A DNA stretch of 64,000 nucleotides from CAVSUB01 sp963816725 (GCA_963816725.1 CAWFMC010000018.1:310001-374000), one strand, 5' to 3'; positions 35,992-45,572 are shown, numbered from the stretch's first letter. The notes: generated by a model not told the origin, from the letters alone. A program made the numbers and translations.

Positions 35992-37525
35992 ATGGACCGA
36001 CGGCTCCTTGTCGTCACGGCCGTACTCGTCGCGGGGCTGCATCTGAGCTCCGATCCCCGTGCGGATGCACCGCGGCTCGACGCCGCGCTGCTGGCGCGCG
36101 CTCCGCGCGCCCCACGGATCCTCGCAGGTCATCATCCGCACAACGACCAATCTGCCGATTGACGACGTGGTGAGAGAAGCGGGCGGCACGACGATCCGAT
36201 CGCTCGGCGCCGCATCGGTCGTCGCGCTGGTGCCGGACGGCGCCCTGGCGCGGCTCGCGGCCAACCCTCGGGTCGCGTCAGTCAGCGCCGACCGGCGCGT
36301 GACCAGCACCGCCGCGGCCGGCGGCGTCCTCGACCGGATCGCGCGCCTGCCGCAGGCGCTCGGGGTGGATGGCAGCGGTGTCGGCGTGGCGACGATCGAT
36401 TCGGGGATCAGCGCCGGCCACGAGGTCATCGCCTCCGGCCGCCTCGCGCACTGGATGGACTTCGTCAGTCATCTCGACGTGCCCTACGACGATTACGGCC
36501 ACGGCACGCACGTGGCCGGGATCATCGCGGCCGGCGACAGCGGCGATCACCGGGGGATCGCGCCCGGCGCCAACCTGATCGTGCTCAAGGCGCTGGACGG
36601 CACCGGCAGCGGCCGGGTCAGTGACGTGATTGCGGCGGTCGACTACGCCATCGCCAACCGCGATCGGTTCAACATCCGCGTGATCAACCTGTCCGTGGCA
36701 GCCGGCGTGTACGAGTCGTACCACACCGACCCGCTGGCCCAGGCCGCGCTGCGCGCCGTCCGCGCCGGCATCGTCGTTGTCGCGGCGGCGGGAAATTTCG
36801 GCCGCACTCCAGGCGGTGAGGTGCAACCCGGCAGCATCGCCGCGCCAGGCAACGCGCCGTGGGTACTCACTGTGGGCGCGAGCGACGACCGCGCGACTGC
36901 CGATCCTTCAGACGACATCGTGGCCGCGTTCAGCTCGCGCGGACCAACCGCGATTGACGGCTTGTCCAAACCGGATGTGATTGCACCCGGAGTCGGGATC
37001 GAAGCCGCGGCGGATCCAGCCAGCGCGCTGTTCGCCCTCCAGCCGGGGGGCCGCGTCTGGGGAGACGCGCACGGCGGCGGAGTACCCTCGCTGCGCTTGA
37101 GCGGCACCAGCATGGCAGCGCCGATCGTCACCGGCACTGTCGCGCTCATCGCCGAGGCCGCGCCTGGCCTGACGCCGAACGCGATCAAGGCGATCCTCGA
37201 GTTCACCGCCCAGCCGCGCGCCGGAGAAGACGATGAGGCGCAGGGCACTGGATTGCTGAATATCGGCGGCGCGATTGCCCTCGCGCGGCAGCTCGCCGCG
37301 AAGGCCGGCAACAGCGCACTGGACGAGGCCAGCGCCGGCACGGCTGCCTGGAGCCATCGCATCATCTGGGGCACGCAGCAGGTCACCGGCGATTTTGTCG
37401 CACCCTCGATGCGGGCGTGGGATCTCGACGTGCCGTGGGGCGCGGACGGCAGCGCCACCGGCGAGATCGTCACGTGGGGTGCGCTGTGCCAGCCGGAACG
37501 GTCTGGATGCGGGGCCACCCGCTGA
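35992..37525 (+). pseudogene. Secreted S8 (subtilisin-like) protease, interrupted by a +1 frameshift near the N-terminus
   Basis: The signal peptide (MDRRLLVVTAVLVAGLHLSSDPRADA from ATG 35992) is one base out of frame with the rest, which continues as LRAPHGSSQVIIRTTTNLPIDDVVREAGG (inhibitor-I9-like prodomain) and the catalytic domain. The triad is in VATIDSGI (Asp), DDYGHGTHVAGI (His) and RLSGTSMAAPIV (Ser). The extra base lies in the G/C alternation about 36085-36112. The C-terminus has a degenerate IIWGT / DLDVPWG / IVTWG pattern as seen in Acidobacteriota S8 proteases. Without the frame correction the protein lacks a secretion signal. The stop overlaps the next gene's ATG by one base. Confidence 0.85.
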
Positions 37526-39438
37526 TGAACAGCCGCCGGACGGCGCGCGTGTCATCCGAAATCGCGCGCCTGCTGCCATCCTTCGCCGCCGGCGCCGCCC
37601 TGGCGACGGCGGTCGGCTGGATCCTGGTGGACCTCCACGCCAAATGGCTCATCGGGCTGGCCGCGGCGGGCCTCTACGTCACCTATCGAACGTATCGCGT
37701 CTACGTAGGACGCATCGACGCCGGGCAGCAGCACGCCCGCGAGCTGGCCGATCTGCATCTGGCGACGATCGAAGCGCTGGCTCTGGCCATCGACGCCAAG
37801 GATCGCACTTGCCAGACGCACCTGCGACGCGTGCAGCTGTATGCCACCTCGGTGGCCCGCGCGATGGGGATGTCCGCCGGCGACGTGCAAGGCGTCGAGA
37901 CCGCGGCGCTGCTGCACGACATCGGCAAACTGGCCGTCCCCGAGCACATCCTCTCGAAGCCCGGACCGCTGACTGCGGAGGAGTTCCAGAAGATCCGTGC
38001 GCACCCGAAGGTCGGCGCCGATATCGTCAGCTCGGTGCCGTTCCCGTATCCCGTCGCGCCACTGATTCTCAGCCATCACGAGCGCTGGGACGGCAAGGGA
38101 TACCCGGCGGGCCTGAAGGGAGCGGCGATCCCGCTCGGCGCCCGCATCCTGTCCGTGGTCGACTACTTCGATGCGCTGCTCGCCGACCGGCCGTACCACA
38201 AGGCGATGACCCGTGCCGCAGCGGTGCAGCTGCTCCAGCAGGAGGCCGGCCGCGCGCTGGATCCCGCCGTCGTGTCGGTCTTTCTCGGCCAGCTCCCGTC
38301 CCTCGAATTGGAGGCGGCAGCGCTCGAACGCACGGCTCCGCCCACCCGGTCCGATCGCGCAGCCGGCGGCCGTCCGGCGGGCCCGCGGCGCGCCAACGTG
38401 CTCGAAGACATCGCCCTCGCCCACCGCGAGATCTACGTGCTCTACGACATGGCCAAGGGGATGGGCGCGAGCCTGAGCCTCCCCGACACGCTGGGGATGA
38501 TTACCGGCAAGTTGAGCAACCTGGTGCCCTATTCCTGCGGGGCCGTGTTCCTCTTGGACGAAGGGACCGACACCTTGCGGTGCCACTTCGCGACCGGCAC
38601 CGACGCGGAGTTCGTGCAGCAGGTCGTGGTGCGCACCGGCGACGGGCTGACCGGCTGGGTCGCCCGAAATCGGCGCCCGCTCGTCAACGCCCGGCCGCAG
38701 GCCGACTTCGAGGCGGCCGGCGTGCCGAGCAGCCTGCTGCTGCAGTCGGCGCTGGTGTGCCCGCTCCTGGTCGACGACCGCTGCATCGGCACGCTGTCCC
38801 TGTACCACGTCGATCTCGGGTTCTTCCTCGACGACCACCGCCGGCTGCTCGACCGCGTCTCGGAGCAGGCGTCCGCCGTGATCAACAACGCGCTGGTCTT
38901 CGAGCAGACGCAGGAAGATTCACTGACCGATGCGTTGACCGGACTCCCGAACACACGCTTCCTCTTCATGCACCTGTCCCGCGAGCTGGCCCGCGCCGGT
39001 CGGCTCGAGGCCGAAGTGGCGGTGATGTTGATGGATCTCGACGGGTTCAAGGAGATCAACGACACGCACGGCCACCACGTCGGCGACCGCGCGCTGGTCG
39101 ACGTCGCCCGCACGCTGCGCGCCGGCATCCGCCCGTACGACATCTGTGTCCGCTACGCCGGTGACGAGTTCATCGTCGTCCTTCCGGGCTGCAGCATGGA
39201 GGAGGCGGAGGTGAAGCGCACCGAACTGCAGCGCAGCATCGGCGACCTCGCCTTCGACGCACGGCCGGGGCTGCGGCTACAGCTCGGCATCAGCGTCGGC
39301 ATTGCGGTATTCTCACGGGACGGCGATTCGTACGAAACGCTGCTCGCCACCGCTGACGGCCGGATGTACCAGGACAAGGCAGGGCGGAAGCGGCGACCGT
39401 CGCGCGAGACGACCGACCTGCTGAATGCCGACGCCTGA
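37525..39438 (+). CDS. HD-GYP / GAF / GGDEF cyclic-di-GMP signalling protein
   Basis: 637 residues. Two N-terminal membrane segments (about 18-55) are followed by an HD-GYP phosphodiesterase domain (LLHDIGKLAVPEHIL with HD; HHERWDGKGYPAGL with the GYP signature; RILSVVDYFDALLADRPYH), a GAF domain (about 310-460, SLPDTLGMITGKLSNLVPYSCGAVFLLDEG...) and a GGDEF domain (DALTGLPNTRFLF, MLMDLDGFKEINDTHGHHVGDRAL, RYAGDEFIVVLPG). Both domains have catalytic residues; the second uses AGDEF in place of GGDEF. It could both degrade and make cyclic di-GMP, switched through GAF. Its ATG overlaps the protease stop (TGATG). Confidence 0.92.
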   Translation: MNSRRTARVSSEIARLLPSFAAGAALATAVGWILVDLHAKWLIGLAAAGLYVTYRTYRVYVGRIDAGQQHARELADLHLATIEALALAIDAKDRTCQTHLRRVQLYATSVARAMGMSAGDVQGVETAALLHDIGKLAVPEHILSKPGPLTAEEFQKIRAHPKVGADIVSSVPFPYPVAPLILSHHERWDGKGYPAGLKGAAIPLGARILSVVDYFDALLADRPYHKAMTRAAAVQLLQQEAGRALDPAVVSVFLGQLPSLELEAAALERTAPPTRSDRAAGGRPAGPRRANVLEDIALAHREIYVLYDMAKGMGASLSLPDTLGMITGKLSNLVPYSCGAVFLLDEGTDTLRCHFATGTDAEFVQQVVVRTGDGLTGWVARNRRPLVNARPQADFEAAGVPSSLLLQSALVCPLLVDDRCIGTLSLYHVDLGFFLDDHRRLLDRVSEQASAVINNALVFEQTQEDSLTDALTGLPNTRFLFMHLSRELARAGRLEAEVAVMLMDLDGFKEINDTHGHHVGDRALVDVARTLRAGIRPYDICVRYAGDEFIVVLPGCSMEEAEVKRTELQRSIGDLAFDARPGLRLQLGISVGIAVFSRDGDSYETLLATADGRMYQDKAGRKRRPSRETTDLLNADA

Positions 39439-40138
39439 TTCGCGTACCTTCCGCATCTCCAGCGTCAGGCGCGCGACCACGACGACGCGGATCGTCCGGG
39501 TCGATCTCGAGGGCGCGCCGTTCAGCTACGTCGCGGGCCAGGCCGCTATCCTCGGCCTGCCCGGGCAGTCCAGCACCGTTCCCTACTCGATCGCCTCCGC
39601 ACCCGAAGAGACCGCGCAGTACGGCTGGCTCGAGTTCCTGATCAAGATCGAAGCATCAGGACGCTGGGGGCATCGCTTCGATCGGCTCGCACGCGGCATG
39701 CGGGTGACGCTCGGCGGGCCGCTGGGGATCTTCACCTTTCCGGCCGCACCGCCCGAACGTCGCTTCCTCTTCATCGCGGGCGGCACCGGGATCGCGCCGG
39801 TACGATCGATGCTCGCGCACATCGACCTGGCGCACGTGCCTGGGCGGTGCCGGCTGCTCTACAGCGCGCGCACGCCCCACGATTTTCCTTATCTGGCGGA
39901 GTTGCGCGGTCGCGTGGCGGAGGAGCGTTTCGAACTGACGCTCACCGCGACGCGCGAGGTCGGCGCGCGCTGGCGTGGCGAGCGCGGGCGGATCGACGGC
40001 ACGCGGCTCGCCGAGCTGGTCGATCATCCCGAGACGCTGTGCTTCGTGTGCGGCCCGGCCGCGATGATGCACGACGTCCCGCTGATGCTGATGGGGCTCG
40101 GCGTGGCCAAGCCGCGCATCTTCGTCGAGGAGTGGTAG
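39425..40138 (+). CDS. FAD/NAD(P)-binding oxidoreductase (ferredoxin-NADP reductase-like)
   Basis: 237 residues. An N-terminal FAD-binding barrel has VPYSIASAPEE (the RxYS-type flavin motif in variant form), and GGTGIAPVRSMLAHI marks the NAD(P) nucleotide site. The C-terminus has CFVCGPAAMMHDVPLMLMGLGVAKPRIFVEEW, typical of the ferredoxin reductase superfamily, with the terminal aromatic that stacks on flavin. No 2Fe-2S domain is fused. Partner and substrate unknown. It overlaps the preceding gene by 14 bases. Confidence 0.88.
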   Translation: MPTPDSRTFRISSVRRATTTTRIVRVDLEGAPFSYVAGQAAILGLPGQSSTVPYSIASAPEETAQYGWLEFLIKIEASGRWGHRFDRLARGMRVTLGGPLGIFTFPAAPPERRFLFIAGGTGIAPVRSMLAHIDLAHVPGRCRLLYSARTPHDFPYLAELRGRVAEERFELTLTATREVGARWRGERGRIDGTRLAELVDHPETLCFVCGPAAMMHDVPLMLMGLGVAKPRIFVEEW

Positions 40139-40144
40139 GCGGCG

Positions 40145-40468
40145 CTACTGGACCTGCAGCGTCGATTTCACGTCCGAGACACCGCTCACCTTGCGCGCCA
40201 CGGCCAGCGCCTTATCACGCTCGACAGCCGTCTTGACGGCCCCGGAGAGCGTCACCACGCCACCAGACGTTTCGACGTCGATGCGGCTGCTGATGTCCGG
40301 ATCGTTGAGCAGCGCGGTCTTCACCCGGGTGGTGATGTAAGCGTCGTCGGGCACGACGTGGGCCGAGTTGGTCATCGCCTTGGCGCAGCCGGTCAGCAGG
40401 GTACTACCGGCCGGAACGCCGAGCGTCAGCGACAGCAGGAGAATGGCCGAAGGCCTGTGATTATTCAT
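40145..40468 (-). CDS. BON-domain lipoprotein
   Basis: 107 residues. ATG 40468 follows a near-perfect GGAGGAAGGAGGG ribosome site. The signal ends in a lipobox (STLLTGC). The mature part is one BON domain: DDAYITTRVKTALLNDPDISSRIDVETSGGVVTLSGAVKTAVERDKALAVARKVSGVSDVKSTLQV, as in OsmY-type periplasmic proteins that bind membranes or stabilise the envelope under osmotic stress. Convergent with the oxidoreductase gene with a six-base gap. Confidence 0.9.
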   Translation of the reverse strand: MNNHRPSAILLLSLTLGVPAGSTLLTGCAKAMTNSAHVVPDDAYITTRVKTALLNDPDISSRIDVETSGGVVTLSGAVKTAVERDKALAVARKVSGVSDVKSTLQVQ

Positions 40469-40496
40469 ACGACCCTCCTTCCTCCGGCTGAGCAAG

Positions 40497-41267
40497 CTAC
40501 ATGCCGACGGCGTGGTATCCGCCGTCGACCATCAGCACTTCCGCCGTTACCGCGCGCCCCGCAGGGCTGAGCAGGAACATGGCAGCCTCGGCAACTTCTG
40601 CCGTCTCGACGGTGCGCCGCAACGGCGCCTTGTCGCGATAGTGCTGCAGGATGCCGGAGAACCCGCTGATTCCCGACGCCGCGAGGGTCTTGATCGGACC
40701 GGCGGAGATGGCGTTGACGCGGATACCCTTGGGCCCGAGATCCGCAGCCAGGTAGCGCACCGTGGCCTCGAGTGCGGCCTTGGCCACGCCCATGACGTTG
40801 TAGTTCTGGAAGACACGCTCGCTGCCCAGGTAGGTCAGCGTCAGGATGCTGCCACCGCCACGGCGTTCCATCAAGGGGAGCGCACCGCGGGCCAGCGCAA
40901 TGAGCGAGTAGGCGCTGATGTCCAGCGACATCCGAAACCCTTCGCGCGAGGTCTGCACGAACGGTGCGCTCAGTTCTTCGCGCGGTGCGAACGCCGCGCC
41001 GTGCACGAGGAAGTCGAGGCCGCCGAAGTCGCGATCGATCGCCTGAAACAGCGCGTCCATCTGTGCATCGCTCGTCACGTCGCACGGCAATAGCAGCGGG
41101 TCCTGCAGTCCCGCCGCGAGCTCGCGCACGTTCTCTTCGAGACGTTCGCCCTGGTAGGTGACCGCCAGCCGCGCACCGGCGGCAGCCGCTGCTTGGGCGA
41201 TGGCCCACGCGATCGAGCGCTTGTTGGCGACGCCGACGATGAGGCCGGTCTTTCCGGAAAGGGACAT
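40497..41267 (-). CDS. fabI: Enoyl-[acyl-carrier-protein] reductase (NADH)
   Basis: Short-chain dehydrogenase-fold enzyme for the last step of fatty-acid elongation, 256 residues. N-terminus SGKTGLIVGVANKRSIAWAIA is the FabI nucleotide motif; the catalytic Tyr/Lys pair is NYNVMGVAKAALEA (Y-x6-K); substrate-loop residues follow in GIRVNAISAGPIKTLAASGI. Start ATG 41267 is chosen on family length. It is 28 bases upstream of the BON gene and 38 bases after the RGG-rich gene, with which it shares an apparent continuous frame only because of that gene's frameshift. Confidence 0.95.
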   Translation of the reverse strand: MSLSGKTGLIVGVANKRSIAWAIAQAAAAAGARLAVTYQGERLEENVRELAAGLQDPLLLPCDVTSDAQMDALFQAIDRDFGGLDFLVHGAAFAPREELSAPFVQTSREGFRMSLDISAYSLIALARGALPLMERRGGGSILTLTYLGSERVFQNYNVMGVAKAALEATVRYLAADLGPKGIRVNAISAGPIKTLAASGISGFSGILQHYRDKAPLRRTVETAEVAEAAMFLLSPAGRAVTAEVLMVDGGYHAVGM

Positions 41268-41305
41268 GTCGCTCGGGGCCGGTGCCGGTGCAGAGATGCT
41301 CGGGT

Positions 41306-42113
41306 TCAACGCGAGCGCTTGCGGCCGCCGCCGTGCGCGGTGTTGCCGTTCGCGTTCCCGTTGCCATTGGTGCGGCCCTGGGGCGGGCCGCCGCGGAAGC
41401 CGCCGCCCTGCGGGCGGCCGGACGACGCGCCGCGTGTCTGCTGGCCGGGTCGAGAACCGGCGAATCGCGCGCCGGCGCCGTGCGGCCGGTTCGATGGCTG
41501 CGCCTGCCCCTGGCCCTGACCATGGCGTGGCCGGCCGCGATTCTGATCGCCGCCGCGCGCGTTCTGGAACTGCTGGCCGCCACGGCCGCGTGGCCTGGCG
41601 AATCGTGAAGTCCGTCGCCTTGCGTTCTTCCTTGTGCCCTTCGAGCCGCGGCAGCGTCGCACGAATGAGCGGGCGATGCACGGAACCGTCTTCAACCGGC
41701 ACCGCTGCCGATGGAGTGGGAAGCGGCTCGGGCTCCTCGATTGCCGGCGCGCTGTGCGTCTGCAGGGATCCGTGGCCGTTGCCATTCGCGGCGCTCGCCG
41801 CGTGCAACGCGGCGGGCGGCACCTCCGGCGCGACGACGGGCTGGATCGGTGCGGCCAGGGCTGGCGCCGCCGGCGGCGCGTCGGCGTCGGTGAGACCCGC
41901 CAGGACTTCCTTGTAGAGCGCGTCCGTGGTGTCCTTCTTCCGCCGCCGAGGAGCCTTCCCGCCCTTGTAAGGATGTTCGGTATCGCAGGTCGTGCAGCGG
42001 GTCTGCTTCACGTCCTCCTCGACCATCGCGACCACGGCGTGATTGGTCACGCGGCGCTCGCGCGGACAGTAGTCGTCCACGATGTCACCGAGACGCAGCC
42101 GGCGCTGCTCCAT
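41306..42113 (-). pseudogene. Zinc-ribbon-like protein with RGG-rich tail, interrupted by a +1 frameshift
   Basis: The first part (MEQRRLRLGDIVDDYCPRERRVTNHAVVAMVEEDVKQTRCTTCDTEHPYKGGK...) has a Cys pair (CTTC) and C...R context resembling a small zinc-binding head, then a Pro/Ala linker and RPLIRATLPRLEGHKEERKATDFTIRQ. The continuation one base later reads RGRGGQQFQNARGGDQNRGRPRHGQGQGQAQ...GGGFRGGPPQGRTNGNGNANGNTAHGGGRKRSR, an Arg/Gly/Gln/Asn-rich tail like RNA-binding RGG regions. Removing one base in CCAGGCCACG (41590-41599) restores one frame of about 268 residues. Function unknown; nucleic-acid binding is inference from composition. Confidence 0.7.
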
Positions 42114-42465
42114 TCAAATGTCCCCCGAAAACTGTGCGATGTGGCTGGTCTGGAAAACCGTGATGCAGGTGAGCTGAGTCTAGCAGAGCCACTCCCGCTC
42201 ACGCAACACCGACGATTCCCCGCAAGTGTCTCTATCTCAACGCTGTTCGAGTCCCCGGAGGCATCAAAGCCGGGCTTCTCAGCCGATCTTGCAAGTCCCG
42301 CCGCAGTGGCCGACCTGCAGTCCCTATCGCGACCTCGCGAGCGGCTCGGATCGAGCCATTCCCGTCAGCGCCCCTTACTGCCCGCCCAATCACTCGTCTC
42401 CCTGACGGGCGACAGCACAAAGGAATGGCAGATGGCAGACGACAGATCGAAAGTAACGAGCGCTT
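42114..42465. other. Gap with no gene; short hairpin of the ATCTGCC family
   Basis: About 350 bases with no coding signal. It should hold the promoter of the RGG-protein/fabI operon. At 42426-42495 an ATGGCAGATGGCAGA block faces TCTGCCATATGCCAT, an imperfect hairpin made of the same 7-bp family as 18155 and 23377; it runs into the last codons of the S41 peptidase gene. Confidence 0.6.
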
Positions 42466-43836
42466 TCACATCTGCCATATGCCATCTCCCATGCAGGATG
42501 CGCGTCGTAACACCGTTCTAGTCCCCAGGACTAGTCCGGCCCTCTGCTTGGCCTGATCGATCCACGCCAGAGCCGCGTCGAGTGTCGCGTCGTGCCCTGC
42601 GAGGAGTGACGCGCGATCGAGCGGCACCTCCTGGTCGGGCACCACGCCCCGCCCCTCGAGCCGCGTACCGTCGGCGGTGACGAAATCGCCGTACGCGTGG
42701 ATCAACAGGTCGCCGTTCGGCAGCCGATCGAACAGCGCCGGGAGCGCCTGCCCCATCGACGTCTGGCCAAAGACCCGCGCCCGCCCCAACGACTGCATCC
42801 CCCCGGCGAAACACTCGGTCGCGCTGCCGCTCATCGCGTCGACCAGAATCGCCACCGGACCTGCAAACGGCGTGACGCGCTCCCCCCGCGCATTCACCAG
42901 CCGCGGGTTGGCCGCGAACTTCAGCTCGGAGTCGCGCATCTTCATGACCCCGAGCGGCTTGCGGTCCTCAAGGAAATGTCCCGAGATGCCCATGATCATC
43001 GCCGCCAGCCCACCAGGGTTGCCGCGCAGGTCGAGGACCATGCCTGAGGTGTCGCGGAGCTCATCGACCGCGCGTTGAAACGCTGCGTCGACGGCCGGCA
43101 TCCACACGTTGAAGCGGATCATCCCGGCCGGCCGGCCGTGCGGTGTGGCCAGACGTTGCGATTCAACGCGTACGTAAAAGGTCGGCAGCCAACCAATCGT
43201 GACCGGCTCGCCGAGCTCCGGCTGACGTGTCACCGAAACCTCGGCCGGCTGATCGCTCCCGGCGTCGAAGCCCAGACGGACCGTCGAACCGGCCGGTCCG
43301 CGAAGCCGGTTCTCGGCCGCGCGCCACGCCTCGACGTTCATCAGCCGAGGCGGCAGCGACGGATCGATGCTGCTCAACGCCGTCGCCATCGCGGTGCCGT
43401 CCACGGTTCGCAGGATCCATCCGGCCTTGACGCCCGCCGCCGCGCCGCCGCCCTTGGGATCGATCGACGTCACGAGCAGATCGCGGCCGGACAGCCGGAC
43501 CTCGAAGCCCGGATCGCCGCCCGCATCGGCCGGGGTCTCTCGTGGCGAGTCGGCGGACGACGGGAGCAGCGCGAAGTGCGACTGACCGAGGCGGCCGAGC
43601 ATTTCGCGGATCACCGCGCGCAGATCGCCTGGTGTCCCGGCCGCGAGTGCGCGCGGCCGCAGCTCCGTGCGCACAGCGTCCCAATCGACGCCGTTCATCT
43701 TCGGGTCGAAGTGGGTGTCGCGGACGATTTTCCACGCCGCGTCGAACGTGTCGACCGGCGCGGGAGCCTGCGCGATCGCCGGCCACGCGGCCGAGGCGAC
43801 GAGCAGGATGCACGCCAGACGGCGCCAGCGCCTCAC
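42466..43836 (-). CDS. S41-family (C-terminal processing) peptidase
   Basis: 456 residues. Signal peptide VRRWRRLACILLVASAAWPAIAQ; a PDZ-like region (GFEVRLSGRDLLVTSIDPKGGGAAAGVKAGWILRTVDG), and the tail-specific protease core: GMVLDLRGNPGG, then VAILVDAMSGSATECFAGGMQSLGRARVFGQTSMGQALP with the probable nucleophile Ser in SGSATE. GTG 43836 overlaps the upstream stop by four bases. The last about 12 residues are coded by repeat DNA, so the natural C-terminus may have been altered. Probably a periplasmic or exported peptidase. Confidence 0.88.
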   Translation of the reverse strand: MRRWRRLACILLVASAAWPAIAQAPAPVDTFDAAWKIVRDTHFDPKMNGVDWDAVRTELRPRALAAGTPGDLRAVIREMLGRLGQSHFALLPSSADSPRETPADAGGDPGFEVRLSGRDLLVTSIDPKGGGAAAGVKAGWILRTVDGTAMATALSSIDPSLPPRLMNVEAWRAAENRLRGPAGSTVRLGFDAGSDQPAEVSVTRQPELGEPVTIGWLPTFYVRVESQRLATPHGRPAGMIRFNVWMPAVDAAFQRAVDELRDTSGMVLDLRGNPGGLAAMIMGISGHFLEDRKPLGVMKMRDSELKFAANPRLVNARGERVTPFAGPVAILVDAMSGSATECFAGGMQSLGRARVFGQTSMGQALPALFDRLPNGDLLIHAYGDFVTADGTRLEGRGVVPDQEVPLDRASLLAGHDATLDAALAWIDQAKQRAGLVLGTRTVLRRASCMGDGIWQM

Positions 43837-44670
43837 TTCACGAGGGCCTTGATGGCGGCCGGCGGCTCGAACGTCGACGGGCTGACGGTGTCGTACTCGA
43901 TCGACGTCAGCGTCACCTGCTGCTCGAACCCCATGGCCGTCGACTTGAGCGTCGTCGCCTGGAGCAGGGGCCCGAACCGCTTGTAGCCGCCCTCGATGCT
44001 GGTCGCGGTGATCGGTCCCATCGGGCTGTCGCGCGTCACGATCGAGCCGGTCTTCAGCCCGCTCTCGACGTCGTAGAACTCGAACTCCTCGCCGCCGCCG
44101 CGCCGGACCAGCCGCAGCTTGTAGCACGGCCGGCCGTCGAAGTCGGTCTTCTCGAGCGTCGTCATCGACTCGTAGCGCGCGGCCTCGTGCAGCTCGGAGT
44201 AGAAATCGGCATCGAAGCGCTTCTGTTCGAGCTCGGCCCCCTGGGCCAGCGCCGGCCCGGTCAGCGGCGAGAGCGACCAGCCGATCGTTCCATCGAACCC
44301 TTCTTCGATGTCGCCGATGCCGGCGATCGAGATCCGCTGCAGGCTCTTGTTCGGCTTGCGCCGCGAAGAGCTCGATCGAGCCGGTCATGCCTTGCGAGGC
44401 GATCGCGACCGTCCCTTTGGCGTGCATCGAATTGCGGGCCAGAATCGCCTGACGTCCGCCAACCTTGGCGACGTGGCGATCGATGATCGTGCGCGCGCTG
44501 GGCAGGGCGGCGCCGGCTTTGGCCGACGGCGCGTTTGCCGAACGCGGCTTGGGCGCTGGCTGGGGAGCCTGCGCCAGCAGGCCGGGAACCGTGATCGTCA
44601 GCACGAAAAGGGCCGCGACGGGCAGGGCGAGGCCTGGCCGGCAACGATGCCCACGAGGGCTCAGCGCCAT
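43833..44670 (-). pseudogene. Secreted protein of unknown function, interrupted by a +1 frameshift
   Basis: First part from ATG 44670 (GAGGAG ribosome site): signal peptide ending LTITVPGLLAQ, Pro/Ala stretch, then ARTIIDRHVAKVGGRQAILARNSMHAKGTVAIASQGMTGSIELFAA. The continuation one base later reads KPNKSLQRISIAGIGDIEEGFDGTIGWSLSPLTGP, followed by GGGEEFEFYDVESGLKTG and TLTSIEYDTVSPSTFEPPAAIKALVK. Removing one base in CGGCGCAAGC (44353-44362) restores about 278 residues. The beta-rich pattern recalls LolA/outer-membrane-lipoprotein-sorting folds (tentative). It overlaps the S41 peptidase start, implying joint function. Confidence 0.75.
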
Positions 44671-44759
44671 GCGGGAGCAACTCCTCAGCGGGGTGGGGTC
44701 CGTCGATCAGTGTGAGGCAAAGCAGACCTGAAAGCAAACGGCCGGGCTGGCGGGTGGGA

Positions 44760-44987
44760 TCAGCTGACCGGGCGGGTCACGCTGGTCACGGCGCCGAGCA
44801 CGTAGTGCAGATCGACGAGGTCGCCCCCCTCGAGATGCGGCGGCGTGGCTTCGGGCCCGACCCGCGCCAGGCTGACCTGGCCGTCCGGTTCGTCCGGATC
44901 GACGAAGTAGACGTCGAGCGAGATCTGGCCGTGGATGCTGACCGGCTGCACGCGTTTGACCAGCGCCCGCCGGGTTCCCCTGAGCAT
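44760..44987 (-). CDS. Small hypothetical protein
   Basis: 75 residues starting MLRGTRRALVKRVQPVSIHGQISLDVYFVDPDEPDGQVSLARVGPEATPPHLEGGDLVDLHYVLGAVTSVTRPV. It overlaps the lipoprotein stop by one base (TAATG), which is the main support that it is translated. Beta-rich, no motif recognised. Confidence 0.55.
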   Translation of the reverse strand: MLRGTRRALVKRVQPVSIHGQISLDVYFVDPDEPDGQVSLARVGPEATPPHLEGGDLVDLHYVLGAVTSVTRPVS

Positions 44988-45529
44988 TACTGTTCCTTCC
45001 TGACGAAGACCGTCGGCGCCCCGAACATCGCGCCCGACGCGGGCTGCGCTCGCAGCCAGGTGCGCATCGCGGCCGTCGGCGACACGATCAGCGCATTGTC
45101 CTTCTGATCGAAGGCCACTGCCAGACCCGGGATCGTCTGCCGCCGGCGCAGGCGATCCGCGAACCAGTCGTACGAGAGCGGCGTGAGCTCCAGGCGATCC
45201 TCCTCCAGCCGCATCCGCAGCAGGACGTGGACCGGAACGAGAAAGGCCCCGCGATCGGCGCCGCGGCCCGGCATCAGATCGAGATAGCGATCCTCGCCCA
45301 GCGCGGTGAGATAGCCCGTGAGATCGCCGGTCTCGATCGGATGCACGTAGTGAATCCGATACGACTGCCACTCCGCGCGCCCGACTTCCATCGACGCGTT
45401 GTCGTCCTGATCGATCCACGAGCCGATCAGCCGCGCGTCGTAGCCCATCGACTCGCTGTCGTAGAGCGGCGCCAGGCTCAGGACCAGGCATCCGGAGCTC
45501 GCGAGGCTGAGGGCGATCAGCGCCGCCAC
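44987..45529 (-). CDS. Hypothetical lipoprotein
   Basis: About 180 residues. The N-terminal VAALIALSLASSGC has a lipobox cysteine, followed by LVLSLAPLYDSESMGYDARLIGSWIDQDDNASMEVGRAEWQSYRIHYV, beta-rich thereafter. The WIDQDD...GSW pattern resembles small lipocalin-like 'residue lipoproteins', but I do not recognise a family. The GTG at 45529 gives a short signal with few positive charges, so the true start may be slightly upstream, overlapping the MFS gene end. Confidence 0.65.
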   Translation of the reverse strand: MAALIALSLASSGCLVLSLAPLYDSESMGYDARLIGSWIDQDDNASMEVGRAEWQSYRIHYVHPIETGDLTGYLTALGEDRYLDLMPGRGADRGAFLVPVHVLLRMRLEEDRLELTPLSYDWFADRLRRRQTIPGLAVAFDQKDNALIVSPTAAMRTWLRAQPASGAMFGAPTVFVRKEQ

Positions 45530-45572
45530 CGCGGCGGCGCGCGCACCGCGGCGGGATTGCCGCGAACCTCGG

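Noticed and set aside
37275..39164. 629-codon plus-strand frame across the HD-GYP gene
   Set aside because: Arg/Pro/Ala-rich alternative frame over a well-supported HD-GYP/GAF/GGDEF gene.
40497..42113. Apparent fusion of a zinc-ribbon-like protein with FabI
   Set aside because: The middle (about 41300-41590) is out-of-frame RGG sequence; a one-base correction separates two genes with their own starts and stops.
42466..44670. Apparent fusion of a secreted protein with an S41 peptidase
   Set aside because: The middle is shadow coding; the peptidase has its own GTG start overlapping the previous stop, and the first gene continues in the other frame.
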